From NCBI GenBank assembly GCA_902475005.1, contig CABRXV010000030.1, positions 1 to 23,612 on the forward strand: DNA of 23,612 bases, read 5' to 3'. The position numbers and the translations under genes are program-made. This document shows positions 1 to 7,189 of the stretch, piece after piece (position 1 is the stretch's first letter; every line of letters begins with the position of its first letter). This DNA comes from CABRXV01 sp900754955. GTDB taxonomy: Bacteria; Actinomycetota; Coriobacteriia; Coriobacteriales; Eggerthellaceae. The notes beneath the pieces were generated by a model. It saw only the letters and a program-made list of their open reading frames with translations, had not been told where the DNA came from and searched no databases.

Positions 1-171
1 AATTCCTCCGACCGCCGTCCCGACTCCCGCAACCTCTTACTTGTCGCGCGACCCCCCCTCTGCCGCCCTCTGCTTGCCGCATGGCATCCCCTGCCGCAAC
101 TTTTTGCTCGCTCTGCGACGCCCCCTCCTGCCCCTCGCCTGTCGCAAAGCAAAAGAATGGCAATTTATCAA

Positions 172-398
172 CGAAATGCACGGAGCGGAGAGACGGCTGG
201 CACAAAAAACCGAGAAATGCACTATTTCCAATCGCAGCTTGAAGTATCAGCGTTTGCGAATCTTTTGCGACCTGGGGAAACGCCATTAGCAGTTTTCAAA
301 TAACCCTCCGATGCTGCATAGTCGTCAGAAAAATAGTGCATTTCGATATGATTTGTGCCAGGCGTTTTAGATGAGCGTGCATTTTGAGCAAAAAATGC
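172..398. repeat. Clustered GAAATGCAC / GTGCATTTC inverted repeats
   Basis: GAAATGCACTATTT at 214-227 is matched exactly in inverted orientation by AAATAGTGCATTTC at 331-344. A shorter copy, CGAAATGCAC, lies at 172-181 and matches inverted GTGCATTTCG at 336-345. GTGCATTTTG at 377-386 starts a small hairpin (379-385 pairing with 392-398). Five related half-sites in about 230 bases exceed chance. They could be a dispersed intergenic repeat, remnants of a small mobile element, or protein-binding sites; the sequence alone does not decide. Confidence 0.6.
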
Positions 399-428
399 CA
401 TAGCGAAGCGGTCTTGCGGCGGGATGGC

Positions 429-608
429 CTCACAGCGAGGCCGCCGCACGGCAGAATGCTCTTTTAGCGGCTCGGTTTCGAGGCAGGATGACTTCGCGGC
501 GGGTAGATTTCGCAGATGGGTTGCTGGATCGGAGCAACACTGCCGCGGTGGATCGGCATCGCCGCGGATCAGCCGTCTGGTAAGGTATTCTCACAGCGAG
601 GCCGCCGC
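429..608 (+). repeat. 19-bp direct repeat pair
   Basis: The 19-mer CTCACAGCGAGGCCGCCGC occurs at 429-447 and again at 590-608, followed in both copies by a similar CGGC-rich stretch. The second copy lies about 70 bases before the broken zinc-ribbon gene. It is probably a local duplication. Confidence 0.6.
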
Positions 609-678
609 GCGGCGAAGCTGCCTCAACGAAGCAGTTCAAAAGACGGCGAGCACCGCAATGTGCGCGAAAGGGGCAGCG

Positions 679-902
679 ATGGGCTTTTTCGAAGGTTTCA
701 AGCGCGGGTACGAGAACGACTACGAGTACGAGATCGCTGGCAAGACGGTGACGTGCTCGCATTGCGGCAGTACGACTTCGACGAACGTGAAGGCAAAGTG
801 AACACCACGGGTCTGACGCTGCTCGATCTCGATTGGGCGAACCGCAGCGCGCTCGTTCTCGTGTGCAAGAGGTGCGGGCATCTGGAGTGGTTCCTCGGCT
901 AA
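679..902 (+). pseudogene. Small zinc-ribbon protein, frameshifted
   Basis: From ATG 679, with a purine-rich AAAGGGG ribosome site just upstream, the frame encodes a protein starting MGFFEGFKRGY and reaching a first zinc knuckle CSHCG, then stops at 801 after 40 residues. The overlapping frame continues from about 777 with FDEREGKVNTTG, LDLDWANRSALVLVCKRCGH and a C-terminal EWFLG, ending in TAA at 900-902. Together these parts form one typical small zinc-ribbon protein of about 74 residues with two CxxC knuckles, a family seen in many bacteria and often called nucleic-acid-binding without proof. The junction is explained by loss of one base near 775-778 (for example CTTTC to CTTC). It is either a real inactivating mutation or a sequencing error. 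No slippery heptamer suggests programmed frameshifting. Confidence 0.75.
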
Positions 903-1318
903 CGAAATCGTGCGGCGCAAAAGCGCATGACGGTGCGCGCATCGGGTGGCGTGCGCACTGAAACGCGAGCGGCATCTTAGGCCTGGTGCGTGCGGCAGGG
1001 AGGGTACGGAGCTGATGCCATGCAAGGATGCCCCGCGCGACGTCAGCCCCCGTCCCCTCCTCTGTCATAGAGCGCCCTCGCTGCTTGGAGCCCTCGATGT
1101 GCCGATGACGTGCGCAATCCGTTGAAAGCGGGGCGCGACCGCGCGTCTGCGCTATACTGAACCGACACTTACCGCGATCAGATGCGGGCGCGTTCGGCGC
1201 GAGCGAATGCTTCACGTGAGCACTCGCTCGGTGCAGCGCGCGCGGAGCGCGGTGCAGCAGAAAAGGCGAGATGCGGCCGCCGAGGAAAGAACGGCCGCAG
1301 GTGCAAAGGAGCGCGAGA
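903..1318 (+). other. serS upstream region
   Basis: There is no gene in these 416 bases. They hold a TATACT box (1153-1158), an imperfect hairpin at 1201-1229 with arms GAGCGA/TCGCTC and TGCT/AGCA, and GC-rich sequence up to the serS ribosome site. I looked for a T-box leader, which often precedes serS in Gram-positives, and saw no T-box antiterminator core. Confidence 0.45.
1153..1158 (+). promoter_or_regulatory. Possible -10 box of the serS operon
   Basis: TATACT matches a sigma-70-type -10 element. No good -35 is found at 17 bases; TTGAAA at 1122-1127 is too far upstream at 25 bases. It is the only AT-rich hexamer of this type before serS. Confidence 0.35.
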
Positions 1319-2614
1319 ATGCTTGACATCCGTTATGTCCGCGAACATCAGGAGGAAGTCGCTCAGGCGATGAAGAACCGCAACGCCTCTTGGGATTCTG
1401 CGCGCTTCTCAGAGCTTGACGAGGCTCGTCGCGCCGCCATTGCCGAAGAGGAGGCGCTGCAGGCTGAGCGCAACACGCTTTCCAAGTCCATCGGCCAGAT
1501 GATGGGCGAGGGCAAGAAGGACGAGGCCGAGGCTGCCAAGGAGCGCATCCGTGTCATCCGCGAGCAGATCTCCGAGCTCTCCGCCCGCCGCGACGAGGCC
1601 GAGGCCGCGCTGAACGACCTGCTCGCTCACACGCCGAACATCCCGTGCGCCGCCACGCCGGTCGGCAAGGACGAGACCGAGAACCCGGAGCGTCGCCGCT
1701 GGGGTACGCCGCGCGACTTCGCTGCCGAGGGCTTCGAGGCCAAGCCGCACTGGGATCTGGGCACCGAGCTCAACATCCTCGATTTCGACCGCGGCAACAA
1801 GCTGTCGGGCAGCCGCTTCACGGTGCTCGGCGGTCTCGGCGCCCGCCTCGAGCGCGCGCTCATCAACTTCTTCATCGACACGCACACCCAGCGCGGTTTC
1901 AAGGAATGGTGGCCGCCCGTGGTGGTGAAGCGCGAGATCATGTACGGCACAGGCCAGCTGCCCAAGTTCGAGGACGACATGTACCACGTGAGCGGCGACA
2001 TGTTCCTCATTCCCACGGCCGAGGTGACGCTTACCAACCTGCACGCGGGTGAAGTGATCGATGCCGCCGAGCTGCCGCTGCGCTACACCGCGTTCACCCC
2101 CTGCTTCCGCGAGGAGGCTGGCAGTGCGGGTCGCGACACGCGTGGCATCATCCGCCAGCACGAGTTCGACAAGGTGGAAATGGTGAAGTTCGCCACGCCC
2201 GAGCAGTCCGACGACGAGCTCGAGAGCATGACCGCCGAGGCCGAGTACCTGCTCCAGCAGCTCGGGCTGCCGTATCGCGTGATCAGCCTGTGCACGGGCG
2301 ACCTCGGCTTCTCCGCACGTCAGACCTACGATGTGGAGGTGTGGCTGCCGAGCTACAACGGCTACAAGGAGATCTCTTCCTGCTCGAACTGCGGCGACTT
2401 CCAGGCGCGCCGCGCGAACATCAAGTACCGCGACCCCGCGAACTTCAAGGGCACGCGCTACCTGCACACGCTCAACGGCTCGGGTCTGCCCGCGGGCCGC
2501 ACGATGGCCGCTATCATCGAGAACTACCAGAACGCCGACGGCACCATCACGGTTCCCGAGGTGCTCGTGCCCTACATGGGCGGCGTGACGGTTATCGGCC
2601 CTGAGCAGCGCTAA
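1319..2614 (+). CDS. serS: Seryl-tRNA synthetase
   Basis: Charges tRNA-Ser (and tRNA-Sec) with serine in the cytoplasm using ATP. The 431-residue product begins MLDIRYVREHQEEV. Residues 1-110 form the charged N-terminal helical hairpin that grips the tRNA variable arm. The class II catalytic core follows, with motif 2 around TPCFREEAGSAGRDTRG and motif 3 around SGLPAGRTMAAIIENYQ, then a C-terminal VPEVLVPYMGG. Length and order are normal for bacterial SerRS. The start at ATG 1319 is supported by AAAGGAG at 1305-1311 and by homology; an in-frame ATG at 1271 would add 16 unlikely residues. It is the first gene of a probable operon: the next gene begins 29 bases after its stop with no terminator between. 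Confidence 0.97.
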   Translation: MLDIRYVREHQEEVAQAMKNRNASWDSARFSELDEARRAAIAEEEALQAERNTLSKSIGQMMGEGKKDEAEAAKERIRVIREQISELSARRDEAEAALNDLLAHTPNIPCAATPVGKDETENPERRRWGTPRDFAAEGFEAKPHWDLGTELNILDFDRGNKLSGSRFTVLGGLGARLERALINFFIDTHTQRGFKEWWPPVVVKREIMYGTGQLPKFEDDMYHVSGDMFLIPTAEVTLTNLHAGEVIDAAELPLRYTAFTPCFREEAGSAGRDTRGIIRQHEFDKVEMVKFATPEQSDDELESMTAEAEYLLQQLGLPYRVISLCTGDLGFSARQTYDVEVWLPSYNGYKEISSCSNCGDFQARRANIKYRDPANFKGTRYLHTLNGSGLPAGRTMAAIIENYQNADGTITVPEVLVPYMGGVTVIGPEQR

Positions 2615-2643
2615 CGCGCGAAACGGAAGGATCGGCTGACACC

Positions 2644-4065
2644 GTGGCCGCTGACGACCCCTTGTCGGGCGGTGAAAACCCGCTCGACATCATCGCCGAG
2701 GCGCGCAAGGCAGTAACTGAAATCGACGACGTGGCGGGCCCTGCGCCCGCCACGGGCCGTTTTGCGCCTTCGAACGCGCGTCGCGGCGGTGCGGCGCCGT
2801 CGGGTCGGGGTGCGGAAGGGGCTGTTGCGAGCGCTCCGGGTACTGCGATGGGCTCCGGGACCGCATCGTCTGCTGGTGGTGGTGCGCCGTCCGGAGGGAC
2901 CCCTCGCACGAACAATCCGCGCGTACTCAAGGCGCTGGCTCAGCAGAAGCGCAAGGAAGAGGCGGAACGCGCGCGCGCCGCTCAGGCTGCGCAGAACGCG
3001 GCGCCGAGCGCGACGGGCTCGCGGCCTCACGCGGCGAGCGCGGCGGGCTCGCAATCTCACGCAGCGGTCTCGCCATCTGCACCGGCGACGGCGAACGCGG
3101 GGCGCGTCGCCGCCTCCGCATCGCCCGCGTCTGCGGGCGGATCAGCCTCCAGCGCAGAGCGATTCGCATCTGAAAACGCATCGGCTGGCTCTTCGCCAAC
3201 TGACGGAGCCGCCGCTTCGTTGGGCGACCGTCCGAGCGCGGCGAACTCCAAAAGGGCGCGTCCGCGCGTGCGCAAGGCGAAGGACGAGAAGGCCAAGGCC
3301 GCGGAAGCCGCATCCGCCGAAGCCGCACCCGCTGGCACTGTTGGCGCCGCACCCGGCACGGCAGCCGCAGCTGCCGACTCCCTGCAAAACGCATCCGCCG
3401 CATCCGGCGACGAACCTGCCGCATCCGGTGCGGGGGAACGCCCTGCACGCGATACGCGCGGCCATCGCGGCGCTCGTGCGCACCGCGGCGGTCGTCCTGC
3501 GCGCTCTCCGCGTGCCGACGGCTCATCCGACGACGCTGCCAACGCCGCCAACGCCGATCGCCCCTCGCGCACCGATCGCTCCAAACGCGAACGCAAGCCG
3601 CTCACGCCCGCAGGCATCGCGTTGCGCGTCGTGTTCGGCGTGCTCGTCGTGGCGCTCGTGGCGGTGATCGGCGGCTTCTCTTGCTTCCGCTGGCTTCTGA
3701 ACGACGACGCGAGCGATTTCCAGGGCACTTGGTACGTGGCGGGCACCGACACTCCCATCTCGATCTCCGCCGACGCCATCGCCCTCAACGGCGAGGTGTC
3801 GTACGGCTACACGCTCGACGCAAGCACGAAGACCGTCGCCTTCACGTTCAGCGATCTGAGCGGTGCGGGGCACTACCGTTTCTCGCTCGATCGCCAGTAC
3901 CTTGCGATCATGGATGGCTCGTTCGGCTGGTGGGACACCCTCTCCGACGATTTCGGGTGGACGGCGAACGCGCTCATTCTCTCCGCACAGGGCCAGCAGG
4001 CGAGTCCTGCGGGAGCCGAGAACGTGACGCTGCTCTCGCGCACGCCTGCGAGCCAGACGGCGTAG
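2644..4065 (+). CDS. Membrane-anchored protein with long disordered N-terminus
   Basis: 473 residues from a GTG start, with GGAAGGA at 2625-2631 (12 bases away, rather long). The function is not recognised. Residues about 20-320 are low-complexity, rich in Ala, Ser, Gly, Pro and Arg, with one charged helical stretch (QQKRKEEAERARAAQ). A single membrane helix lies at about 325-350 (ALRVVFGVLVVALVAVIGG). The last 120 residues look like a compact, probably extracytoplasmic beta domain: FQGTWYVAGTDTPISI, then SYGYTLDAS, TFSDLSGAGHYRF and FGWWDTLSDDFGW. The layout suggests a type II membrane protein with a disordered cytoplasmic tail. It sits between serS and a gene starting 10 bases after its stop, so it is probably co-transcribed. 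The Ala/Pro-rich part may mislead automatic annotation (for example IF-2-like hits). Confidence 0.8.
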   Translation: MAADDPLSGGENPLDIIAEARKAVTEIDDVAGPAPATGRFAPSNARRGGAAPSGRGAEGAVASAPGTAMGSGTASSAGGGAPSGGTPRTNNPRVLKALAQQKRKEEAERARAAQAAQNAAPSATGSRPHAASAAGSQSHAAVSPSAPATANAGRVAASASPASAGGSASSAERFASENASAGSSPTDGAAASLGDRPSAANSKRARPRVRKAKDEKAKAAEAASAEAAPAGTVGAAPGTAAAAADSLQNASAASGDEPAASGAGERPARDTRGHRGARAHRGGRPARSPRADGSSDDAANAANADRPSRTDRSKRERKPLTPAGIALRVVFGVLVVALVAVIGGFSCFRWLLNDDASDFQGTWYVAGTDTPISISADAIALNGEVSYGYTLDASTKTVAFTFSDLSGAGHYRFSLDRQYLAIMDGSFGWWDTLSDDFGWTANALILSAQGQQASPAGAENVTLLSRTPASQTA

Positions 4066-4075
4066 GATGCGCAGC

Positions 4076-4519
4076 ATGGACGCGCTGTCGATCGAGCGCA
4101 TCACCGTGCAGCGTGGGCGCATCTCGATGCTCGTGCGCGTGGCTCCTGACGCGCCGCTCGAAACCGACGCCGCGCTCGCGCAGCGTCTGCTCGCGCTTCG
4201 GCCGACGCTCGCGCACCACGCCTGCGTCAACGACCGCGGTCCCACCTTCGGCGACGTGATTGCGCGCACCTCGCTTCCGCATGTGCTCGAGCACCTCATC
4301 ATCGACGAGCAGGTGCGCGACCCGCGTACGCTTACCGAAAGAACGTTCGTCGGCACCACGGAATGGCTCGATGAGAGCACCCGTCTCGCGCGGGTTGAAG
4401 TAAACTTCTCGGATGATCTTGTGGCGCTCGGCGCGGTGCGTCGTGCGCTTAGCTTGCTCAACGGAGAGGCGGTGGTCGCAGACCATGTCAGCACACATCA
4501 AGTTCGACCAAACCAGTGA
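4076..4519 (+). CDS. Small protein like the cyanophycin synthetase N-domain (HxxEH)
   Basis: 147 residues from ATG 4076, chosen because TAGGA at 4063-4067 sits 8 bases upstream; ATG 4067 is possible but has no ribosome site. By memory-based comparison the second half follows the N-terminal domain of cyanophycin synthetase CphA: LPHVLEHLIIDEQ (residues 67-79) resembles its GHIVEHIALELQ; then FVGTTEWLDE; then an ARVEVNFSDDLVALGAVRRA strand-helix unit resembling the YNVVFEY...AGRAAVRL segment. HVLEH at residues 69-73 (bases 4280-4294) is an HxxEH pattern, the inverted zinc-peptidase motif. The ATP-grasp and Mur-ligase domains of CphA are absent, so this is a stand-alone domain, not cyanophycin synthetase. 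It overlaps the aminotransferase gene by 35 bases, implying coupled translation. The relationship is an inference; substrate and activity are unknown. Confidence 0.75.
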   Translation: MDALSIERITVQRGRISMLVRVAPDAPLETDAALAQRLLALRPTLAHHACVNDRGPTFGDVIARTSLPHVLEHLIIDEQVRDPRTLTERTFVGTTEWLDESTRLARVEVNFSDDLVALGAVRRALSLLNGEAVVADHVSTHQVRPNQ

Positions 4520-5765
4520 GAAGCACGCCCATCGCGTCGAGAAGATGCGCTCTTCACCCGTGCGCGATCTGTTCTCCGCAGCCGTTCGTCCCGATATCAT
4601 CTCGCTTTCAGGCGGCATGCCCGACGTTTCGCTGCTCCCCACGACGGCCATCCGCAAGGCGGCGCGCGCGGCCATCGAAGACCGCGCCGAGGCGTTGCAG
4701 TACGGCTCGACCAACGGCCGCGAGGGCCTGCGCCGCGTGGTGTGCGACCTCATGCGCGACATCAACGTGCGCTGCAAGCCCGATGAGGTCATCCTGACGA
4801 GCGGCGCCCAGGAGGCGCTCGACCTCATCGGCAAGGTGTTTATCGACAAGGGCGACATCATCATCACGGAAGGCCCCACGTACCTCACGGCGCTCCAGGC
4901 GTTCTCGGCCTACGAGCCTGAGGTGCACGCCGTTCCGTTCGACGATTGCGGCATGCGCATGGATCTGCTCGAGGCCGAGCTCGAGAAGATCGGCAAGAAC
5001 AACCCGCGCCTCAAGTTCTGCTACACCATCCCGAACTTCCAGAACCCGGGCGGCGTGACCATGACGCAGGAGCGCCGCAAGCGCCTCATCGAGCTGTCGC
5101 ACGAGTACAACTTCATCATCATCGAGGACGACCCCTATGGCCGCCTGCGCTACGAGGGCGGCCATCAGATTCCACTCAAGGCACAGGACGAGCACGTGCT
5201 GTACCTCGGCACCATCTCGAAGATCTTCGCGCCGGGCCTGCGCGTGGGCTGGGTGGTGGCGCCCGCGCCCGTGATCTCGAAGATCAACCTTGTGAAGCAG
5301 GGTTCCGACCTCTGCAACAGCTCGTTCGACCAGATCATGGTGGAGCACTACTTCACCGACACGCCGTGGCGGCGCACGCTGCAGAAGTTCATCAAGATCT
5401 ACCGCACGCGCCGCGATGCGATGCTGGCAGCGCTCGACGAATACTTCCCGCCCGAGGTGACGTGGACGCACCCCGAGGGCGGCCTCTTCGTGTGGGTGAC
5501 GCTGCCCGCCTACGTGGACACGGGCTCGATGCTCGCCGAGGCGCTCGACGCGGGCGTGACGTACGTGCCGGGCGACTCGTTCTTCCCCGAGGGCTCGGGC
5601 GGCAAGAACTGCATGCGCATCAACTTCAGCTTCGAGAGCCCCGAGAACATCACCGAGGCCATCCGCCGTCTCGCGAGCGTTATCGAGAAGCGCCTCGAGC
5701 TGTACCGCGTGTTCCTCGAGGCCGGCGCCATTCCGCGGCCCGACGCTGCGGCAGACGACAAGTAA
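4485..5765 (+). CDS. PLP-dependent aminotransferase, class I/II fold (LysN/AadA-like)
   Basis: 426 residues. The start at ATG 4485 (MSAHIKFDQTSEKH) lies inside the previous gene; the ribosome site is weak (GGAGAGG at 4463-4469, 15 bases away), consistent with translational coupling. Fold-type I landmarks are SGGMPDVSLLP near the N-terminus, LQYGSTNGREGLR, TSGAQEALDL (cofactor phosphate region), YTIPNFQNPGG, EDDPYGRLRY (Asp for the pyridine nitrogen), and the PLP lysine K246 in TISKIFAPGLRVGW. The pattern matches the 2-aminoadipate/aromatic/branched-chain aminotransferases related to MocR C-terminal domains; there is no N-terminal GntR DNA-binding domain. The amino-acid substrate cannot be told. 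The ATP-grasp gene begins 36 bases after the stop. Confidence 0.92.
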   Translation: MSAHIKFDQTSEKHAHRVEKMRSSPVRDLFSAAVRPDIISLSGGMPDVSLLPTTAIRKAARAAIEDRAEALQYGSTNGREGLRRVVCDLMRDINVRCKPDEVILTSGAQEALDLIGKVFIDKGDIIITEGPTYLTALQAFSAYEPEVHAVPFDDCGMRMDLLEAELEKIGKNNPRLKFCYTIPNFQNPGGVTMTQERRKRLIELSHEYNFIIIEDDPYGRLRYEGGHQIPLKAQDEHVLYLGTISKIFAPGLRVGWVVAPAPVISKINLVKQGSDLCNSSFDQIMVEHYFTDTPWRRTLQKFIKIYRTRRDAMLAALDEYFPPEVTWTHPEGGLFVWVTLPAYVDTGSMLAEALDAGVTYVPGDSFFPEGSGGKNCMRINFSFESPENITEAIRRLASVIEKRLELYRVFLEAGAIPRPDAAADDK

Positions 5766-5801
5766 CGGCAGAGAAACCCTCCCGACAGAAGGAGTTTGGA
5801 T

Positions 5802-6812
5802 ATGGGAATGAAAGTTGCGGTGCTGATGGGAGGCACGTCGTTCGAGCGTGCGTTCTCCCTTGAGAGCGGCAAGAACGTGTGCGATGCGCTCGAGGAGGCG
5901 GGCCATCGCGTCGTGCCGCTCGACACGAATTCCGAGCTCGTGCCGACGCTGCGCAGCGAGAAGCCCGACGTGGTGTACAACGCGCTGCACGGCAAGCACG
6001 GCGAGGACGGCACCATCCAGAGCCTGCTCGAGTTTCTGGGCATCCCGTTCGTGGGTTCGCCCGCGAGCGTGTGCCATCGTTCGTGGAACAAAGACGCGCT
6101 GCACTCCTCGCTTGCGAAGTACTGGGACCTCACGGGTCAGCCCGCGGGCGTGGCGTCGTGGCCCCAGGGCGTGTACATCGCGCGCGACGCGTTTCAGAAC
6201 ATGGGCGCGGCGACGGCGCTCGACCTCGTCGAGGAGCGCGTGATCGGCGGCTACCCTGTGGCGGTGAAGCCCGCTCATGGTGGCAGCGCGCTCGGCGTGC
6301 ATCGAGTCGACTCGAAGGACGAGCTCGGCGAGGCGATTCTCGACGCGCTGTCCTACGACGACGCCGTCAACATCGAGCAGTGGATCGAGGGCGTGGAGCT
6401 GTCGGTGTCCATCATCGGCAACGGAGCGAACGCCTACGCGCTGCCGCCCGTCGAGATCGAGGCGAAGGGGAAGTTCTTCGACGCCGACGCGCGCATCAAG
6501 GAAGGACTCGTGGAGTACCACTGCCCCGTGCGTCCCGAGTCGCTCTCGCCCGACGCGGCCCAGGCTCAGGCGATCCGCGCCGAGATCGAGCGCGCGGCGC
6601 TCGAGGTGTACCACGCGTACAGCGTGCGCGACCTCGGCCGCGTTGACATGATTTGGGACGGCGGCTGCGCGCGTTGCTTCGAGGTCGACGTGTCGCCGGG
6701 CATGACGAGCCGCTCGCTGTTCCCCGCGGCCATCGAGGCAGCGGGTCTGTCGCTCTCCGCGGTGCTTAACGAGCTCGTGGAAACGGCCTACGAGCGCGGC
6801 GTTTCGTTCTAG
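5802..6812 (+). CDS. ddl: D-alanine--D-alanine ligase-like ATP-grasp enzyme
   Basis: 336 residues from ATG 5802, with AGAAGGAG at 5787-5794. D-Ala-D-Ala ligases use ATP to join two D-alanines for peptidoglycan. Visible family features: VLMGGTSFERAFSLESG with E15 in the first D-Ala site position, NALHGKHGEDGTIQ, LEFLGIPFVGS, an ATP-grasp lysine loop VAVKPAHGGSALGV, IEQWIEGVELSVSI, VDMIW with metal ligand D282, and SPGMTSRSLFP at the C-terminus. One change stands out: the usual EINTLPG metal/substrate motif is EVDVSPG, so the third metal ligand Asn is Asp (D296; E294 is kept). The enzyme may be a true Ddl or a related peptide ligase; its neighbours (aminotransferase, CphA-N-like protein) leave the second option open. 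It is the last gene of the operon, followed by a strong terminator. Confidence 0.85.
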   Translation: MGMKVAVLMGGTSFERAFSLESGKNVCDALEEAGHRVVPLDTNSELVPTLRSEKPDVVYNALHGKHGEDGTIQSLLEFLGIPFVGSPASVCHRSWNKDALHSSLAKYWDLTGQPAGVASWPQGVYIARDAFQNMGAATALDLVEERVIGGYPVAVKPAHGGSALGVHRVDSKDELGEAILDALSYDDAVNIEQWIEGVELSVSIIGNGANAYALPPVEIEAKGKFFDADARIKEGLVEYHCPVRPESLSPDAAQAQAIRAEIERAALEVYHAYSVRDLGRVDMIWDGGCARCFEVDVSPGMTSRSLFPAAIEAAGLSLSAVLNELVETAYERGVSF

Positions 6813-6880
6813 CGGAAGGCGCCGTCGGCGCGACTTCGCGTACAGCCGCTTCTGCTGCGGCGTGATTATCGAAGGCTAAT

Positions 6881-6916
6881 CGAAGGGCCGGCTCTTGGAA
6901 AAGAGCCGGCCCTTCG
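6881..6916 (+). terminator. Operon terminator, 16-bp perfect stem
   Basis: CGAAGGGCCGGCTCTT (6881-6896), loop GGAA, then its exact complement (6901-6916). Only a short T-poor tail (TCAT) follows, but the stem is very stable and sits 68 bases after the ddl stop. It probably ends the serS-to-ddl transcript. Confidence 0.8.
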
Positions 6917-7000
6917 TCATGCACGCACGGAAAGTCCCGAAAGCGCGAAGGCGCCGAAGGTCCAGCAAGCCCCGCAAGCGCTTCCCCCTCCCGTTCCGCT

Positions 7001-7102
7001 CATTCTATTTAGAATGCTTCCAATTAAAGCCGTTCTAAATAGAACGATTCCCGTTTTGTTCATTCTGGACAGATCGTCCCCCGAGTTCGTTCATTCTGAA
7101 TG
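7001..7102. promoter_or_regulatory. Four TTCT dyad sites at about 30-bp spacing
   Basis: CATTCTATTTAGAATG (7001-7016) and CGTTCTAAATAGAACG (7031-7046) are near-perfect dyads around a 4-base AT centre. CATTCTGGACAGATCG follows at 7061-7076 with a degraded right arm, and CATTCTGAATG at 7092-7102 is a shorter dyad. Starts are 30, 30 and 31 bases apart, close to three helical turns, so a protein could bind them on one DNA face. Several units share GTT-rich sequence before the next site. They look like tandem operators or iteron-like repeats. The next gene starts more than 500 bases away, so a simple operator role is not obvious. Confidence 0.6.
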
Positions 7103-7163
7103 GCTTTAACCTTTCGTTGCCTTCTCGCTCCTTTTCGAAATGCGCGCGGAATCGGAAGGAGGG

Positions 7164-7179
7164 TGTTTCACGTGAAACA
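7164..7179. promoter_or_regulatory. parS centromere site (first)
   Basis: TGTTTCACGTGAAACA is a perfect 16-bp palindrome and an exact match to the chromosomal parS consensus TGTTNCACGTGAAACA bound by ParB. ParB loads here and spreads to organise and segregate the origin region. The flanks do not extend the palindrome. No parA or parB gene is in the window. Confidence 0.9.
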
Positions 7180-7189
7180 TTTGCGCTTA

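Larger units (their letters stand above)
1..678. other. Gene-poor region with short repeats
   Basis: No convincing gene is visible. Open frames here lack a good ribosome binding site and have no recognisable protein features. The first 150 bases are very pyrimidine-rich on the + strand. Bases 160-400 are more AT-rich and hold the GTGCATTTC repeat family; 429-608 holds a 19-bp direct repeat. The stretch looks like degenerate intergenic DNA, possibly the debris of a lost gene or mobile element. Confidence 0.5.

Noticed and set aside
766..801. Programmed -1 frameshift in the zinc-ribbon gene
   Set aside because: There is no X-XXY-YYZ slippery heptamer and no obvious stimulatory structure at the frame junction.
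1207..1222. A third parS-like sequence (TGCTTCACGTGAGCAC) upstream of serS
   Set aside because: Only the CACGTG core and left side fit (11 of 16 bases); the right arm is wrong. Better read as part of an imperfect hairpin at 1201-1229.
903..1318. T-box riboswitch before serS
   Set aside because: Expected in many Gram-positives, but no conserved antiterminator core or terminator pair is present.
430..1329. 299-codon minus-strand open frame over the zinc-ribbon region
   Set aside because: Arg/Ala/Ser-rich composition without recognisable motifs; it overlaps repeats and the recognisable + strand zinc-ribbon sequence.
4608..6614. 668-codon open frame on the minus strand
   Set aside because: It lies antisense to the aminotransferase and ddl genes, is His/Arg/Leu/Val-rich with no domain, and results from high-GC codon bias on the opposite strand.
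7001..7102. Short CRISPR array
   Set aside because: The units are degenerate dyads of 11-16 bp without identical repeats or spacers of constant design, and no cas gene is in the window.
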